Shown piece after piece: positions 23,448 to 37,182 of a DNA stretch of 64,000 nt. Position numbers and translations under genes: made by a program. Every line of letters begins with the position of its first letter. The first letter of the stretch is position 1. Under the pieces are notes generated by a model. The model was not told the origin of the DNA and searched no databases. It was given only the letters and a program-made list of their open reading frames with translations. Source of the stretch: Polychytrium aggregatum (Eukaryota; Chytridiomycota; Chytridiomycetes; Polychytriales); the NCBI RefSeq assembly GCF_025602895.1, contig NW_026516235.1:248001-312000 (forward strand), written 5' to 3'.

Positions 23448-26400
23448 ATGGAAGACCAGGACGAGCCCGTGGTGGAGGTATGTTTGGGGTGGGTGGGTGG
23501 ATAATGGTCGAACCAGTCCAGCCAGCAACAGCCTCTCCCTCACGGCTGGGCTGGCCTGGCTGGATGGATGGTTAGATGGATGAGCGGGCGCCTGTCGATG
23601 GATTCCCAACCACATCAGCCCTTCCAGCACCGTTTGCAGCTTCTAAGCACATATGCCGTCCTATGCCGTTGCGGACACAGTCGACTCTCCATACTCAGCG
23701 GCCGACGGTTGCTGCCGATGACCTCCGGGTCGTCGCAGTCCTCATCAAAAACCCGCACATGTTCACCCGGTCCGAGCACGACAAGTGGTTTCTACGGCGC
23801 CTGCTCCGTCCCCTCTCTCTGGCCGAATTCAAGGTATGTCTGCGGCAATGTCCCATCCCCAAGGCTCTGAGCGGGAGGCCGAGCGGCCCAAGAGAGTCGA
23901 AGCCCACCGGCCTAGTTGTGCTCGCGGTCGCCTCGTCGTGTGGCTCGATATCTGGGCGAGCCATCGACGGCCTTTGGCAGAGATGGCAGGTGCATAGCGC
24001 CGAAGAATTTGGAGAGGATTGTGTATTTGTCGATGCATTGTGTTCCTCCCGTCCCTCCCGTCCCTCACTCGCAACCATCGGGTGCTCCGGGTGCTCATTT
24101 TTCGCAACCGCTGTGGTGTCCCTCGATCGTCCAGGGTGAAGACATGACACTGCTCGACGGCTCTCTCAACGACCACTTTTTCGAGTGGTGCAATCCGTTT
24201 GTCTCGAATGCGGTCCGAGAGACGACCAAGCGGCTCGTCGACCGTCCGTCGAGATACAACCTCGGGACTGGATCGGTGGGGCCCACGAAGCTCTACCGCC
24301 TGACGCCGCACACCCGCATCTACACGTTCGCAAAGAAGTATCGCATGGTCTTTGTCGTCGACGTTAGTCCGTCCATGGCTGTGGTGGATATCGTTGGCAA
24401 AGCCAACGTGCTGATGGCGGCGGCCTATGAGACGTGAGTTTCTGGCCACTCAGCCATCCGTCCTGCTCCATTCACGCTCTCCAGTGCCCATTGCATTTAC
24501 GCATGCATCGGCCAATGTGTCCTCGGTTATTGTATTTACGATTTATTGTATTTACGGCTTGCTATTCCTTCGGCCTGTGTGGCGCCCCCTGGGATCTCAT
24601 GCGATGGATCTTCAACCGCGCCCGGATAGCCTCTGCAAATGCCTCGACGGAGTCACTCGGGACTTTCACATCGACAGCCAGTTTGGCGGATCAAAAGTGG
24701 TGGTAAGGGTAAAGCTGTCTTCGGGGCAATGGCGATACATGATTTGTTCTGGAGTGGGATTTGCACAGTGTACATAGCGGTGCCCCGGTGCATGGGGCTA
24801 TCCAGCCCCGCGACATCCGAATGAAGATGCGAGCCGCAGACAACTTTGTCCTCGCTTCTCCCCAAACTCACAAGCGCTCTGCCCCCGCTCAGATCTCCCC
24901 GGATATTTATATCACTGTCACTGCAGACTATGGCATTCTAAACCTGCCGCCATCAAAGTACCCTCGCCTGTCGACCTTCAATGCCACTTTCCCATTCCGT
25001 GTTCTTCTGCAAGATGTCAAGATCACTCGCGACAACTTCACGTCGATCTGCAAGCAGCTGCATGACGCCATTGATGCCTTCGAGTGCGAGTTTGTTTCAA
25101 TCCGTCGCGAAGATCAGAAAGCCGCGAAGCTGCCACAGACACAAAGTCAGAAAAAGGACTCCGAGCCCGCATATCCGCCTCCCACTGCTTCAGAATCCCG
25201 AGGCAGTGCCGGCGTGAGCGAGTCGAATCCACGCTCAAAGGACTCAAAGGACTCAAAGCCCAAAGCGAAGCCCAAGCGCAACGAGGGCCAGTTCTTTCGC
25301 ATCCTCGAGCACAGCCTCTTTGCCCTTGGACTGCTCCCAGAAGACTGTATGCCGGCCATCGTGGTGATCACCGACGGCGTGCTTGCGACCTCGGGCTTTG
25401 GCGACCCAAGCAACATGAGAATATGCCGCCAGGTCGTTCGCCAGAACGTTGCGTTCACCATCATCCAGGTGGGCTCTCCCGAAGGGTTTACCCCCAGCGT
25501 CAACTTTGGCCATGTCCCCGACAACGAGTTCCTCCGGTTTCTGGCCTCGGCTACCTCCGGGCGCCTGCTCTACGGAGAGGACTGCCAGTACATGAACGAG
25601 AAGTGCGGCGAAGCTCCACCAAACTTTTACCATTTCCAGTTGCTGATGCGAGAGATGTTCCTCCCCAAGATCAGCGTTGGTGCACACCGAAACGTGTACG
25701 GCGGCTTGAACGACCGCTCCATCGATGTTCCCAGGAGCATCGTCTTCCTCAGCGAAGATCAAGTCGAGCCCTTTACCCCAGCCAACCAAATCTTCCCGTG
25801 GCTATCGTCGAGCCAGGCCCCGCCCTCAGCCCAAGCCATGTGGACCCACGCCAAGTGGGGCGTGCAGTGCACGCTTGACCGCCTCATCACCGTGCGCCTG
25901 CTTGAGGGCTTTGTCATCAAGGGCATGCGCATCACCGACCGAGTCATGAAGCCCCGCAAGGTTGAAATCACACTCTTTTTGCCGTGGCTGCCCGGCATCA
26001 CCATTCTGTACACCATCAAAACCCAGTGGATCGATACCAGCAAGCACATTCTCTTTGGCACGTCCGGCCCCAAGCCGCACGACATTGAGCTGCGCTTCAT
26101 CACCAACCACGAGTTTTTCAAGACCTGGATGTCGATTCAGAGCGTCGATGAGTCGCGAATCAAAGCCCACGAGCGGGTACAGCACGATAGAGCAAAGAGC
26201 CTGGCGGCATATGCCAAGCAAATGTCAAAGATGGACGAAATGATGCAAGTCGTCACGTCTTTCAACGCAAACTCGGCCCTCAATTCCCTCAACCGCGCCG
26301 AGCGTTACATATACGACATGTCCTCTGGCTCCAGCCCCAGCCGCGTGGTCGGACAGCAGTACAACGTGCTTCAGCCGAACGACGCTGTAGACAACACCGT

Positions 26401-29400
26401 GACGTTCTGGCGGTATCTGACCACCGTCATTTCACGGCGCTCGTCGTCGTTCGAGGAATGGGAGTGCAGCGTCATTCTCCTGTCGAGTCAGCCGTACTCA
26501 CCTTTGGGCTCTGCCGGAGACCCAGCTCGCACTCTCGCCTTGCGGCGCGCCATTGCCTTGGACACGCTCAACACATTTGTGTCAAGGGGCTGGGGCTCGT
26601 TTGGCCTCGATCGCTCGGTGCACATCCGACTCATCCATGCGGACGACGAGAATCGTGACGGGCGACAATCCTCAAGCGCGACCGGATTCTGTCTGCTACA
26701 GCTCGGAAGCACGACCGAATGCACGTACTCGATCCGTCTTTCGTTCTACAGCGTCGAGCCGCGAACCTGCCGACGCCTGGTCAGCGATATGATGAAGGCG
26801 CTCTGGGAAGCCTCGGGTGGCCAAGGCACAAACGTCTTCCCGCTCGTGCCCTGCCACCGACCGCTGCGCCAGATGATTATCCGATATCGCCCAGATCCTC
26901 CTCCGGAGAGTGCCGACGCTCATCCGAAAGCAAGTCAACACACGCATCCTCCGAGCAGCAGCGACGTGCCCACTGCCTCTGGGGGAAACCCCGGCGGTCT
27001 GTCCCTGACATCCAAATCCTTCTTGAGCGGGTACTTGCGCCACCAGCGCTGGACTTGGTACGGCGATGCATCCCACGCACAGACTGGTGCGTCCAAGTCC
27101 CATTCGACCTTGGATGTGATCTACCAGATCCTGTACGCTCAGCGTGTGTCGGAGGGATTTGCCCCAGTCCATGAGGCCCCGAGCACTGTGACATTCTACA
27201 AAGAACACCAAGTGAGCGCAGAGATCAAGTGCAAGGAAAAGCAGCATTCCGAAAAGTCCGCGCACTCGCAGCACTCGCAGCACTCAAGCAAGAGCCGAAA
27301 CCCGCATCCCTTGGAACAGCTCGAGAACTGCGCGCGCCAAAAGATGTGCGCAGTGCAATATGTGATTGCCAAGGACTATGCCCAAGGCAGACTCCTGGCG
27401 GAGGCTTGGGTCGAGCCCGTGAACCAGATAAAGCACACCCTCGCCACTAACTCGGACGGTGAAATCAAAGTCCGGTTCGAATTTATTGAAGTCAGCCAGC
27501 AGATCATCGATTACCTCACCAAGGTCGACTGCAAGCTCGTCAGCCAAGTCAACACCTTCAACCAGCTCGTGCGCGTTGCCAAGGAAAAATCATCGAGAGT
27601 TGAACACGAAGGCAGGCGGCGAAGTGTCGAGGGCGACCACGCAGCCAACGCAACATCGGACCATGCCCTATCGACGCTGCTCTATTCGTCCGCGATCGAG
27701 ACCCGCGCATTCAAAGTGCCCGTCCTGGTGACCGATGAAGTGACCGTGGTTGATTCCGTTGGTGCCTCTCAAAACAGCATCAATTCGAGTGAATTCAAGA
27801 GCTCCCACGTCTGGACGGATAGGCGATACGGAACAACGGACATCCGAATCCAGCACTCGCCTCCCCGGGCCAGGTCGACAACAGACTTGGCTAGCTCGGG
27901 CGCGGATCGACCCGGCAGCTCGGACTACTCTCGGTCCAGCTACCGCTCAGATCCTTTCATCCAACAGTCCTCCAAGGAAATATCGAACGATATGCTGCAC
28001 AGATATTTCACTGAAGCCCTATCCTCAATAGCCGATACAGAGATTCATATTTCCGACCAGGGCATGGTGTTGCCGAAAAAGGGTGCGCTCTCGGACCCAA
28101 ACGAGCATGACTTCCAAAACTATATACGCAACTTCATCCACAAGAATATGAACAGTCCGAACGCTTTCCTGGTGCGGCCGCTGAAACAGTGTCGAGTCTT
28201 TATCAAGAGCTCGTCCGCCAATGCCCTCCAGGTCATCATCGTGCCATTGTACCACACTCTGCCGACCAGCGGGCCCATTGGTCTCGACAAAGCCAAATCC
28301 GGGTATGGAATGAAAAAGTCCTCCAGCAGCGACAACATCTCGCAGACGGCGCCATCGCCCACAAACCCGGTGTCTCGTGAGAATAACGACATCGAGTACT
28401 TTACCGTAACGATGGCAGAGTGCGTGCGGCCGAGCGCCGTCACGGAGGGACCGGCGCTGTTGTGGCGATCGACGTTCCAGTCCCTCTCGCTTGAGCCTCC
28501 TCTGTCCAAGGCGGATCGATCCCAGGTGCACTTGTCTAAGGCTACTCAGTCCGATGTGGACCTGTACTCGCTCCGCGTCCGGGGGGCCGAGCGCTTCTCA
28601 AATCCCGATATCTATAACGAAGAGCTCGCAGGTCTGCTGATTGTCGATGGCGCTCCCAAATCGGTCATGTCAAAATCCTCCAGCTCCACCCAGCATGGAC
28701 AAGGCAGCAGTCACAGCCGCCAGATCCGAGGCGGGACATCAGATCATATCATCAACAATACCGCCTTCACCAACCGCCTGAATAGCTGCTTCCTGACGTC
28801 TTTCTGCAAAGTTGTCTATGCCAACCTCCTCCAAGGATATGGAATCCAGAGCTCGGACTGGCGAAAAGTGCTTACGCCGCTCTCCGAGGTTTGGACCGAC
28901 ATTGACATAACGGACTATCTGCACGTACGCACGTCCAAGCTTGTCCCAGCAAACAGGTATGATGCCGTGCTATGTTGCGCTGTGCGGTGCAGTACGGTGT
29001 AGTGTGGTGCTGCATCGATGTGTCAGCGGTGCTTTGTCCTCGACCCCATTGCGGGATCGCAGCATTCGGTGGATATGACAGCGGACTGCCAAAGCTACAT
29101 CGGCTGCTGACGACTGCCTGCCGATGCTTTCCTGATGGACAGAGAGGCAAACGAGTTGATTGAAGAAATCATCAATGCCACAATCCTGCCGTACTTCAAG
29201 CACGTAGGCTCGCAAGTCAAGGATACGGACATTTACTACTACAGGCCCTCGGCAAATCAAGGCCGGCATCGTACCGCCACGCCGACAGACCACCACCACT
29301 CCGGTCGGCCTGGCTATATACGCATGCCGTCCCAAGGCACCCCCATGCCGAACAGCCCTGCAGCCGGGATCGGCCCGGGCCGAGTAGACCCGTCCGAGCA

Positions 29401-32400
29401 CATTTTTGAGGTAGCAAAGACCCCTCTCTTCCTGGCGGTGTCGCGCTCGACGGCCCGCGGCACGACTCGCATCCCGACCCGCGACAACAGCTCGCCGAGC
29501 GAGATGAGCTCTCCAATGATACAGATGGATCGCTCGCGAACAACATCGGGCGACTCTTACGCTAGCACAACAGCGTCCCCCAAGCCCAAGCTCGTGGAGG
29601 CCTCCCGGACGTGCCTTCGACTCAACTGTCTGGGGCTCACGGCCGAATCCATTGGGGAAGACTATGCACAGACAGCCCGATACTGGTCAGAGTACGTATC
29701 GAGATCGATAGCCGGGGGCGGATTGGCTGCCAAGCATTGCTATCGCCAGTCGACGCTACGGCGGCGGTTTGGCTTTTGCGACTGACTCTGCTGTATCGTA
29801 GCTCCCACATCACGTTCGAGCAGCGATGCTCCGAGTCACTCTTGGTGTCTGAGGAACAAAAATCAGGAATCGCAAGCATGATCAGCCGAATCAAGAACCA
29901 TCTCGAAGAGGAAACGCTGAACTGCCTGCTATCCGTGGAACCCATCGAGCAGCACCACATGGCGACCGTCGAGCACCTCCTGCAGCGGCGCCAGCGCGAT
30001 GAGCACATGGCAAATGACCCTGCCTCGCACGACTACCTGGTGACGTTCCCGCTTTCCTTTGTCCGGATCAAAGGCGAGAGCGCTCTGATCGACAAATCAG
30101 ACAGCCCAGACCGGTCCTCCAAGGGTATCTCGGAGCTTTTCCTGGAGGAGTTTGTCAAGATCCCGCTCCCCAACTACATTATCGTACCATACAAGGAAAG
30201 GGAGCGCGACACGGAAAAGTTCTTTATCCTTCCCAGCCAGCCCTCGGAGAATGTTGGTCTCGGCATCAGTCTCGGCGATGACTCTGCGCCCTTGATCGAA
30301 AGCAGAAGCCGCCAGTATTGGCTGATGACATGGCTCCGGGGCAACGATCTCGTCATCCAGTTCTTCTCCAAGACTGTATCTGCCCTCGAGCGCGAGCCGT
30401 CGATTGAGCTCGTGAAGGATGCCGCGCTGCAGAGCTGTGAGCGAGCCAACCGTCTTATGTTGCTGCACAAGCTGGATAAGTCTCGCTACGCCATGTAAGT
30501 TTGGAAGGCTTGCTGCGGACGCACAGAATGAGTCGGGGAGTGCATATCGCCGGGTCGAAGTGCATGTTCTCTTTCGATTCCATGTGCGCATTTGCGATAG
30601 CGCAGACGAGACCCCGGGTCGTATCGGGCCCAGCTCGCGACGCAATGTTGGTTCGGCATTGACTTTCCGACTGCCCGGCGACGTCGGACTATTTCCGGCA
30701 CTGATGTGCATTTCCGGTTTGCTTTGCATTTTTCTCAATGGGTGCAACGTGATCAGCGATGCGCTGATTGTCCCAAACAGCATCAATGCCGACGATGATT
30801 CAGAAGACGACCAGTGGGAGCTTGAGGGCGAGCCTGCTGAGCCCGGGCGATATTCCTGCGACAAAGTCTGGAGCTCGTCGTTCAGCCTCCATCCCCGTGT
30901 GTCTCCTGTCAAGGCGCTCGCATATCTGTCTCGTGCTCTCCTCGGCATGGCCATCTCGAACCGCAAAAATATGTTTGTCTACCAGGCCAACAACTCGTAC
31001 TACTACATTTACATCAGGCAGGACGACAATGGGCCGGCCAGTACCCCCATCCTGATGGCCGAGGCATCGCCCAAGCCCATCCCCATCCAAGACGCCGGCT
31101 ATCGAAGCCGAACCACCAGCACCGTGAACCTCGATTTGGTGCGCCGTCCATCTGTCCAGGGCAAGAACCAGGCGGCGCACAGTATCACGATCGAGATGTA
31201 CGGCGTCGATGAGCTCCCGGCCGAAGTCATCAGCTCGCTGACGGAGATGGTGACGGGAAGACTCTACCAAGCCATCCAGACAAACCTTGCCCCCGTCTTG
31301 ACCCGCAACTCAACCGCCAAGCTTGCCCTGAGCGACATGGAGTTCCTGATGCCGATCGCCAGCGGCCCGGCCAAGAGACAGATCTTCACCATCCCACAGA
31401 GTGTGAAGAATCCTTATCTGTACTTGCTCTATCTGCGACAGAACCTCCGCAAGCTCTTCCGCAACCTTCAGTCCGGCGAGCTGAACGACTATCTGGAGCA
31501 CTATTACAAGCAAAGCCACCACAAGCTCAGCCAGAACGAGTCGCCATCGTCAGAGTACCATACGAGATTCGATGAGATCAATTACAGCGACCTGGCATTT
31601 GCCTACACACCGGCAGACGAGTCTCATATCACCGCGTTTGAGAAAGAAGTTGGCACCGGCATTGCCGTCATTACGCTGGCACTGATAAATCCCGAGGGAG
31701 AGATTGTCAAGCGCATCGCTGTTGACCCAAGCTACAGCAATATCGGCTTCTCTGGGGCACTCATCTACCTGTCGACCTTTACGACCCATGTTGCGGACAC
31801 CTGGAGCGGGTATTGTATCCTCACTGAGATCTGGACCCACGGCAGCATTCAAACCGAGCCACTGTTCAACAAGCTCGCATCGGGCTTCCAGAACACACTG
31901 CTGGACTACTTCACCGAAGTTGCTGTCGTCAAGCTCTCCAACAGCATCCAAAGCCGACCCGGCCGCCAGCCTGTGGACCTTGATGATGACGAGGCCTCTC
32001 CCGACGAGAGCTTCAGTCAGTGCAACTTTGGCGAGGTCTACGAGCAGGTCTGCGGAAGCCTGAGTCGGTCGTCGCACTCTGGCAATCCATCGGTGCAGGA
32101 GCTCATCTATCCACTGAGGCTCAACTCGCATATGCTGGAGCAGTTCGTGACCGAAATCAACGAAGTGCTCAGCAGCCCAGACATCCAAACCGCACCGGTG
32201 GTGATCTCGCGGTTGGCACCGGGTTACGGTGAGCGTGAGGCCAGCACCCGGCGCTCGCCCACATATACGCTTTACAGCTCCAACCGGATGCACGACTACC
32301 TCTCCCGGAGCCCTGGCAACAGCCTGAACCCATCCGACCCGACCTATATCTTGGTGGCCGGCCTTTCGCCGCTGACGACCTTGTGCAGCGGCAGGCCCGT

Positions 32401-35349
32401 CCAACAACAACAGCTGCAGCAGTCTGCGACCGATCGTCGCAATTCGTTTGCATCCGAGTCCTCGCACACGGGCACATACCGAAAAGGACTGGATAGCATT
32501 GCCACGGATGCGGCGAGCATCAAAATCGGGGCACGAGGCAGCGTCTATCTCCCTCTCAAGGTCGAACACGAGCATGCCCTCTATCCGGCACTACCACCCG
32601 GCTCCGACGACAATGAGCCGTACGCTCGCAGCTTCTTCTTCATCCTGACGGTAACGCATTCCAGTTTGACGCTCTTTACCTACAACTGGGATAGCTCCGG
32701 GTACGAGATTCTCTCTCGGAAGATCCTGCGGCTCCTGAACTGGTGCAACATCCGTATCCAGTACCTTGACAAGATACGCTCGAATCTGGCGATGCGACCG
32801 ATGAACACGCAGCTGGGCTCGTGGCGCTCGCCATCCCCCGTGTGTGGCTCCTATGGCGGCGAGCACTCTCTCTTCCCGGAGCGACACAATCTGCACCACG
32901 ACCGCACACACGAAGTCGGCTCCGAATCAGAGGACATGTACCACTCACGCACCGACTCCAGCTTCCTCCAGAAACGAGGTGCCGACTTTTTATACGAGTT
33001 TGTACAGCAGCTGCGCGCACGCGAAGCATCAACCCCAATCAGCACCGGAGCACCAAAGGACAGACTCAAATGGACGCTGGCGGCCGGGGGGACAAGCTTT
33101 TCGGAGGGATGCTCGCTGGTGGACCGCCATGGCGGGGGTTCGCCGCTGTCCCCAGCTGATTTTGCGTCAACGATCCGATCGATTCGGCTGCTGCATTACT
33201 CGACCTATCCCTTGCTCTTTACAGACGGGAGTGTATCGGCAAAACCGAATGGCAGCCAGTTCCACATCAACATCAACGAAGCTGTTGTGATCAACAACCA
33301 GTCGGCTGCCCAATGGTGCAAAACCATCACGGAAAACATGGTGAAGCAGTACGCACAGTATCTGAGCACCCTCGGGCTTGAGCTCCTGGCATTCGACAGT
33401 CCATCGAACGGAGCGGGGAGCGAAAGCAACCCGATTTGCATCTTTTCCAGCAAGATCCGCACGGTTTCACCAGTTGTGTACATGCATCGGATGACAGCGG
33501 GGGGCAGCATAGTGGCACAAATCAGCGCCTTTGGAAACCACTTTTCCGTCACACTCTATACAATGGAGCTGCCTCAATCCAGATCCGATGGTACCGACAC
33601 CAAGGTCCCTCCCAACGCTCACGAGATCCATGCAGAAGTTAAGCGGGCATTCCAGATCGAGTGCATCAAGTTGAAGGATCAGCTCCACGTCAACTCATGT
33701 AAGTATCGATGTTGGTTGATTTCCACGGCTGGCGTGCCTGTGTTGCGAGCCGATCGTGCTGGCACGAGGACTCGGCCGTGATGCGCGAGCAGAGTCTCCG
33801 TTACTGCAGGCCATATGACCCTCGCCACTTGACTCACCGACGGGCTGTCGCCAGTCTCGTACGACTTTCATCTCCGCGCCGTCGCCGAGAGCATGGTTCA
33901 ATCGTCGACAGCGTCCATTCCCATCGATCCTGTGTCGGTCATCAAGGCCTTTTCCATCTTCAATCCCAAGCGCGCACGATACGCCCGCTCGCGGCTGATC
34001 CATGGCAGCGTTCCAACCTTGGGGATGAATACGTCCATCATTCACTACATCCTGAAGAACCCCGAGCTCTACGATTTCCAGTCGGTCTGGTTCGGCAGCC
34101 ATGCTGTCGCATGTTTCACAACATCGCCCAGCCCCGGCTTCGAGGATGCCTCTGCCGCATCTGGTGCTGACCGCCACCAGTATATGATTGTGATCTATCA
34201 GGATCTCGATGACCAAGAAGAAGCTGCCCAGCAGTTGGCGCAAATGCCGAAGCCTACCATCAGCAGTAGTACGCCCCGACTGCCTTGGTCTCACGAGTCT
34301 GCTCCCGAAACGCCGCTTCCATACTACCTCCTGATCCTGAGCGACGAGATTGCCCCAATGGCTGAGCAGGACCCTCACTTTGGACAGAGTCCGTCAAACG
34401 AGCGATACGAGTATCTTGCGAGTGGATACTACATCAACGATGTGCTCAAGCAGGCCGAGCAAAAGATCAAAAATCTGATCGAGCAGGTGGGTAGCAGGAT
34501 CGTGTTGGGTTGAGGGTGCGCCACGGCAGGGCACGGCTGGGCTCAGAGCCAAGGAGCCAAGGAGCCAAGGAGCCAAGGAACCAAGGAACAATGCTCGGGA
34601 CGATGCGCCGCACCACATTCCCCTGCATCGCTGAGATTGTATGCAACTTGGTGCCCTGGTTCGCCGGCACGCCCGATGTGTCATTCCTCGGATACGACGT
34701 TTGTTGACTGACTCTGAACATGATACAGGCTCTGGCTTTCTATGGCCGTGATAGCTTATGGAAGCAGCTCCAAACCACAGAGGATCTTCACGGATCGGCC
34801 CGGGACCGTCAGTCGATGCATGAAGACGGCAACAACAGCGGCGAAGCGCTGGCGGACTGGCTCAGCGTCCTTTTGGAGAAGATCGAGCCCAATTCGCGCA
34901 GCTTCACCTCGATCGATCCCGGCCTCGCACAGTTGTTCAACGACCGGACGATCCACTGGGGCGCCGCTCTGGACTACCTCTACGAATCGTTCAAGCCCCA
35001 CGCCCGGATTTTCTCGAGCCACGACGAGCCCCGACGCAAGCACCTGATTCTCTTCAACCGTAGCAACCCCGACTACCTAATCCATTTGATTTCGTGGTCG
35101 ACTCCATCCGAGACTCGGCCGTCCGTCGTGCGAGGGCCTGGACAGCCATTGACACCGGAATGGCAGCACGCCTCGGTTCTGAGCCTGGCCTCCACAACCT
35201 CGAACGTCTCTGCGCTTTCGACGAATATCCGCGCTGTCAACCATATGGAGGCCTATACGGTCAGCCGCGAGGGCGTCGTCGACGATGTCGAGTACGAGCA
35301 CATTGATATTGTCGTGAATGCCATTCTCGTGTGGCTTTTGAACCAGTAG
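23448..35349 (+). CDS. SZT2: SZT2 homologue (KICSTOR complex scaffold)
   Basis: In animals SZT2 is the largest KICSTOR subunit, holding GATOR1 at the lysosome so that TORC1 is shut off when amino acids are scarce. Model: join(23448..23477, 23648..23833, 24135..24433, 24630..24702, 24893..28956, 29143..29691, 29802..30494, 30757..33698, 33855..34486, 34729..35349). The total is 10,089 nt, exactly 3,363 codons (3,362 aa), close to the ~3,400 aa of vertebrate SZT2. Recognisable family segments are KWFLRRLLRP (exon 2), YRMVFVVDVSPSMAVVD in exon 3 (a von Willebrand A-like strand/MIDAS region), LCKCLDGV (exon 4), IYITVTADYGILNLPP at the start of exon 5, and FSYDFHLRAVAES at the exon 8/9 junction. 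Long low-complexity Ser/His linkers lie between conserved blocks. All ten exons stay in phase, so the gene appears intact. Confidence 0.87.
34548..34589 (+). repeat. 9-bp tandem repeat in SZT2 intron 9
   Basis: Four to five copies of AAGGAGCCA inside the intron 34487-34728, away from both splice sites. Confidence 0.9.
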
Positions 35350-35850
35350 TGGATGGCAGTCCAACGATATGGCGCTTGTCGGATTTGCCCTTCCCTGCCC
35401 TTTGTAAGTCCCACTGCGAGGACGCATTCCCTAAAATACACACTCTACAAGGGGGTCTTTGAACTCCCGGAGCATTCAACTTCCGTCGTCGTCTGACCGC
35501 GTGGGAACTGATGAAGGCGAGTTCGTATTCTCGTATCGGCGAGCGAGTCGCGATCGTAAGCGGGCTGCGGTGCTGCCCAGTGACCATACCCAATCCATCG
35601 GAGCGGGCAGACGGCAAGAACACCAGGGGCAGAACAGCACGAGCACCAGGGGACAGCCGGCTGGAGCTGCTTGCGTGCCATGCCAGAGCACCAGATCGTC
35701 GGCTGGGACGCGGTGGCGTCATGTGTGTGTCACGTGGTGCCGTTTCGCCCTGTGCAAATATGAGCCTTCGGCAGGCGGCACAGCATTTCCTCTCCCTTTC
35801 CCAACCGCCACAGTCGAGACACCTCCGTTTATCTTGACTATAATATCACA
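35350..35850 (+). promoter_or_regulatory. SZT2/RPS17 intergenic region with RPS17 promoter
   Basis: No gene supported. A pyrimidine-rich stretch at about 35787-35812 (tttcctctccctttccc) shortly before the proposed RPS17 initiator resembles the polypyrimidine transcription starts of ribosomal-protein genes; that use is inferred. Confidence 0.45.
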
Positions 35851-37182
35851 ATGGTAATTACTACACCTGCCGACTGCCGCGGGATGGGAGTTGTCCTTGA
35901 GATGGATGGATGGATGGATGGATGGATGGATGGATGGATAGATGAACGGATGGACGGATGGATGGATCACCATCGGATACGGAACTCCAACATGGACAAC
36001 AGACGCCGGACTCGAAATCGTGGATACCAAGGATCGAGGGACAGCAACATCGACCCGGTGCGAACGAACAGCCGCCCGCCAACAACCGACCGCTGAACCC
36101 GCAGTGAAGCCATGCGGGCATCCCAGCGCTGCCGTCTTCGTCGTGGTCGACACATTTGCGGCCGCTCCACATACGCCGCCAGCCCATCTGTTGTCAAGTC
36201 GGCGACCGAATCCGAGCCGCACGGTCTCGTCGCTCTTTCAGATTTTGCCACCGTCGCAGATACACCAGCGCTCTGTTGTTCTCCGCAACTGCTCTGCGAT
36301 GCCGATTATGCAGCACCCAAACAGTGGCAGCCTGGTTGGGCGATCGATCAAGCGGATTGGGATGTGATATCGACGCAGCAACAGGATCGTTGTCCCTGGA
36401 ATCAGGATTCCGGACCCGGGAATGCAGTGTACTCGGCGACGACGGTGTCAGCGGCCGCATATCCTGCGGGCTGGAGCTGTGACTGCGATAAGACTCGAAC
36501 GGTCCCTGGCTCCAGATATTCCCAGCAAGCAACACACTCACGGCTCGCTCTCTCCGCCTCCGACGTATACAGGGTCGCGTTCGCACCAAGACCGTTAAGA
36601 AGGCCTCTCGTGTCGTCATCGAGAAGTACTACCCCAGACTCACGCTTGACTTCCAGACCAACAAGCGTATCTGCGGTGAGGTCGCCATCATCGCCTCCAA
36701 GCGTCTCCGCAACAAGATTGCTGGATTCACCACCCACTTGATGAAGCGCATCCAGCGCGGCCCTGTCCGTGGTATCTCCTTCAAGCTCCAGGAGGAGGAG
36801 CGTGAGCGCAAGGACAACTATGTCCCCGAAGTCTCGGCCCTCGCTGTCGACACCGTCGAGATCGACCAGGACACCAACGTACGTGTCGACTCCGTCGTGC
36901 TGGACCGTGGGCTGTGTCTCTGGTGCTGCGGCTGTTGCGCTGCAGGCCGCACCGACCACATCTCTTATCAGCTGGCGCTGTTAGATGAGGCTTTTGCAGC
37001 GCATGAATACCGTCGTGTGGATGTTGCTAATCGCCTCTGCTGTGTGCGTCTGACATTTCCAGGCTCTGCTCAAGTCCCTGAACTTCGATGGTATCGCCGG
37101 CATCTCTGTCGTTGACCCCGCCACCGTTGCTTCCAACGATCGCCGCGTTGTTGGTGCCAACTTCCGTGCCCGCCGAAACTAA
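35851..37182 (+). CDS. RPS17: 40S ribosomal protein S17 (eS17)
   Basis: eS17 is a small-subunit ribosomal protein. Exon 2 (36573..36878) begins [20 protein letters not shown] and exon 3 (37063..37182) ends [11 protein letters not shown]; with an initiator Met the protein is 142 residues, normal for the family. No ATG lies in frame before Gly2, and the acceptor tatacag sits directly in front of it, so the start codon must be in an upstream exon. The only ATG followed immediately by GT in the 720 bp upstream is at 35851-35853 (ATG then GTAATT), behind a pyrimidine-rich tract, so I use it as a three-base coding exon; this part is inferred. Intron 1 (35854-36572) carries a GATG repeat. An AATAAA lies 44 bp after the stop. 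Confidence 0.9.
35901..35967 (+). repeat. GATG tetranucleotide microsatellite in RPS17 intron 1
   Basis: Roughly fifteen GATG units, with a few interruptions after 35940, about 50 bp downstream of the proposed first-exon donor. Confidence 0.95.

Noticed and set aside
31550-32575. 341-codon minus-strand open frame
   Set aside because: Shadow of SZT2 exon 8, which is supported by family matches and splice phase.
36879-37062. Possible intronic snoRNA in RPS17 intron 2
   Set aside because: No convincing C/D or H/ACA boxes were found.
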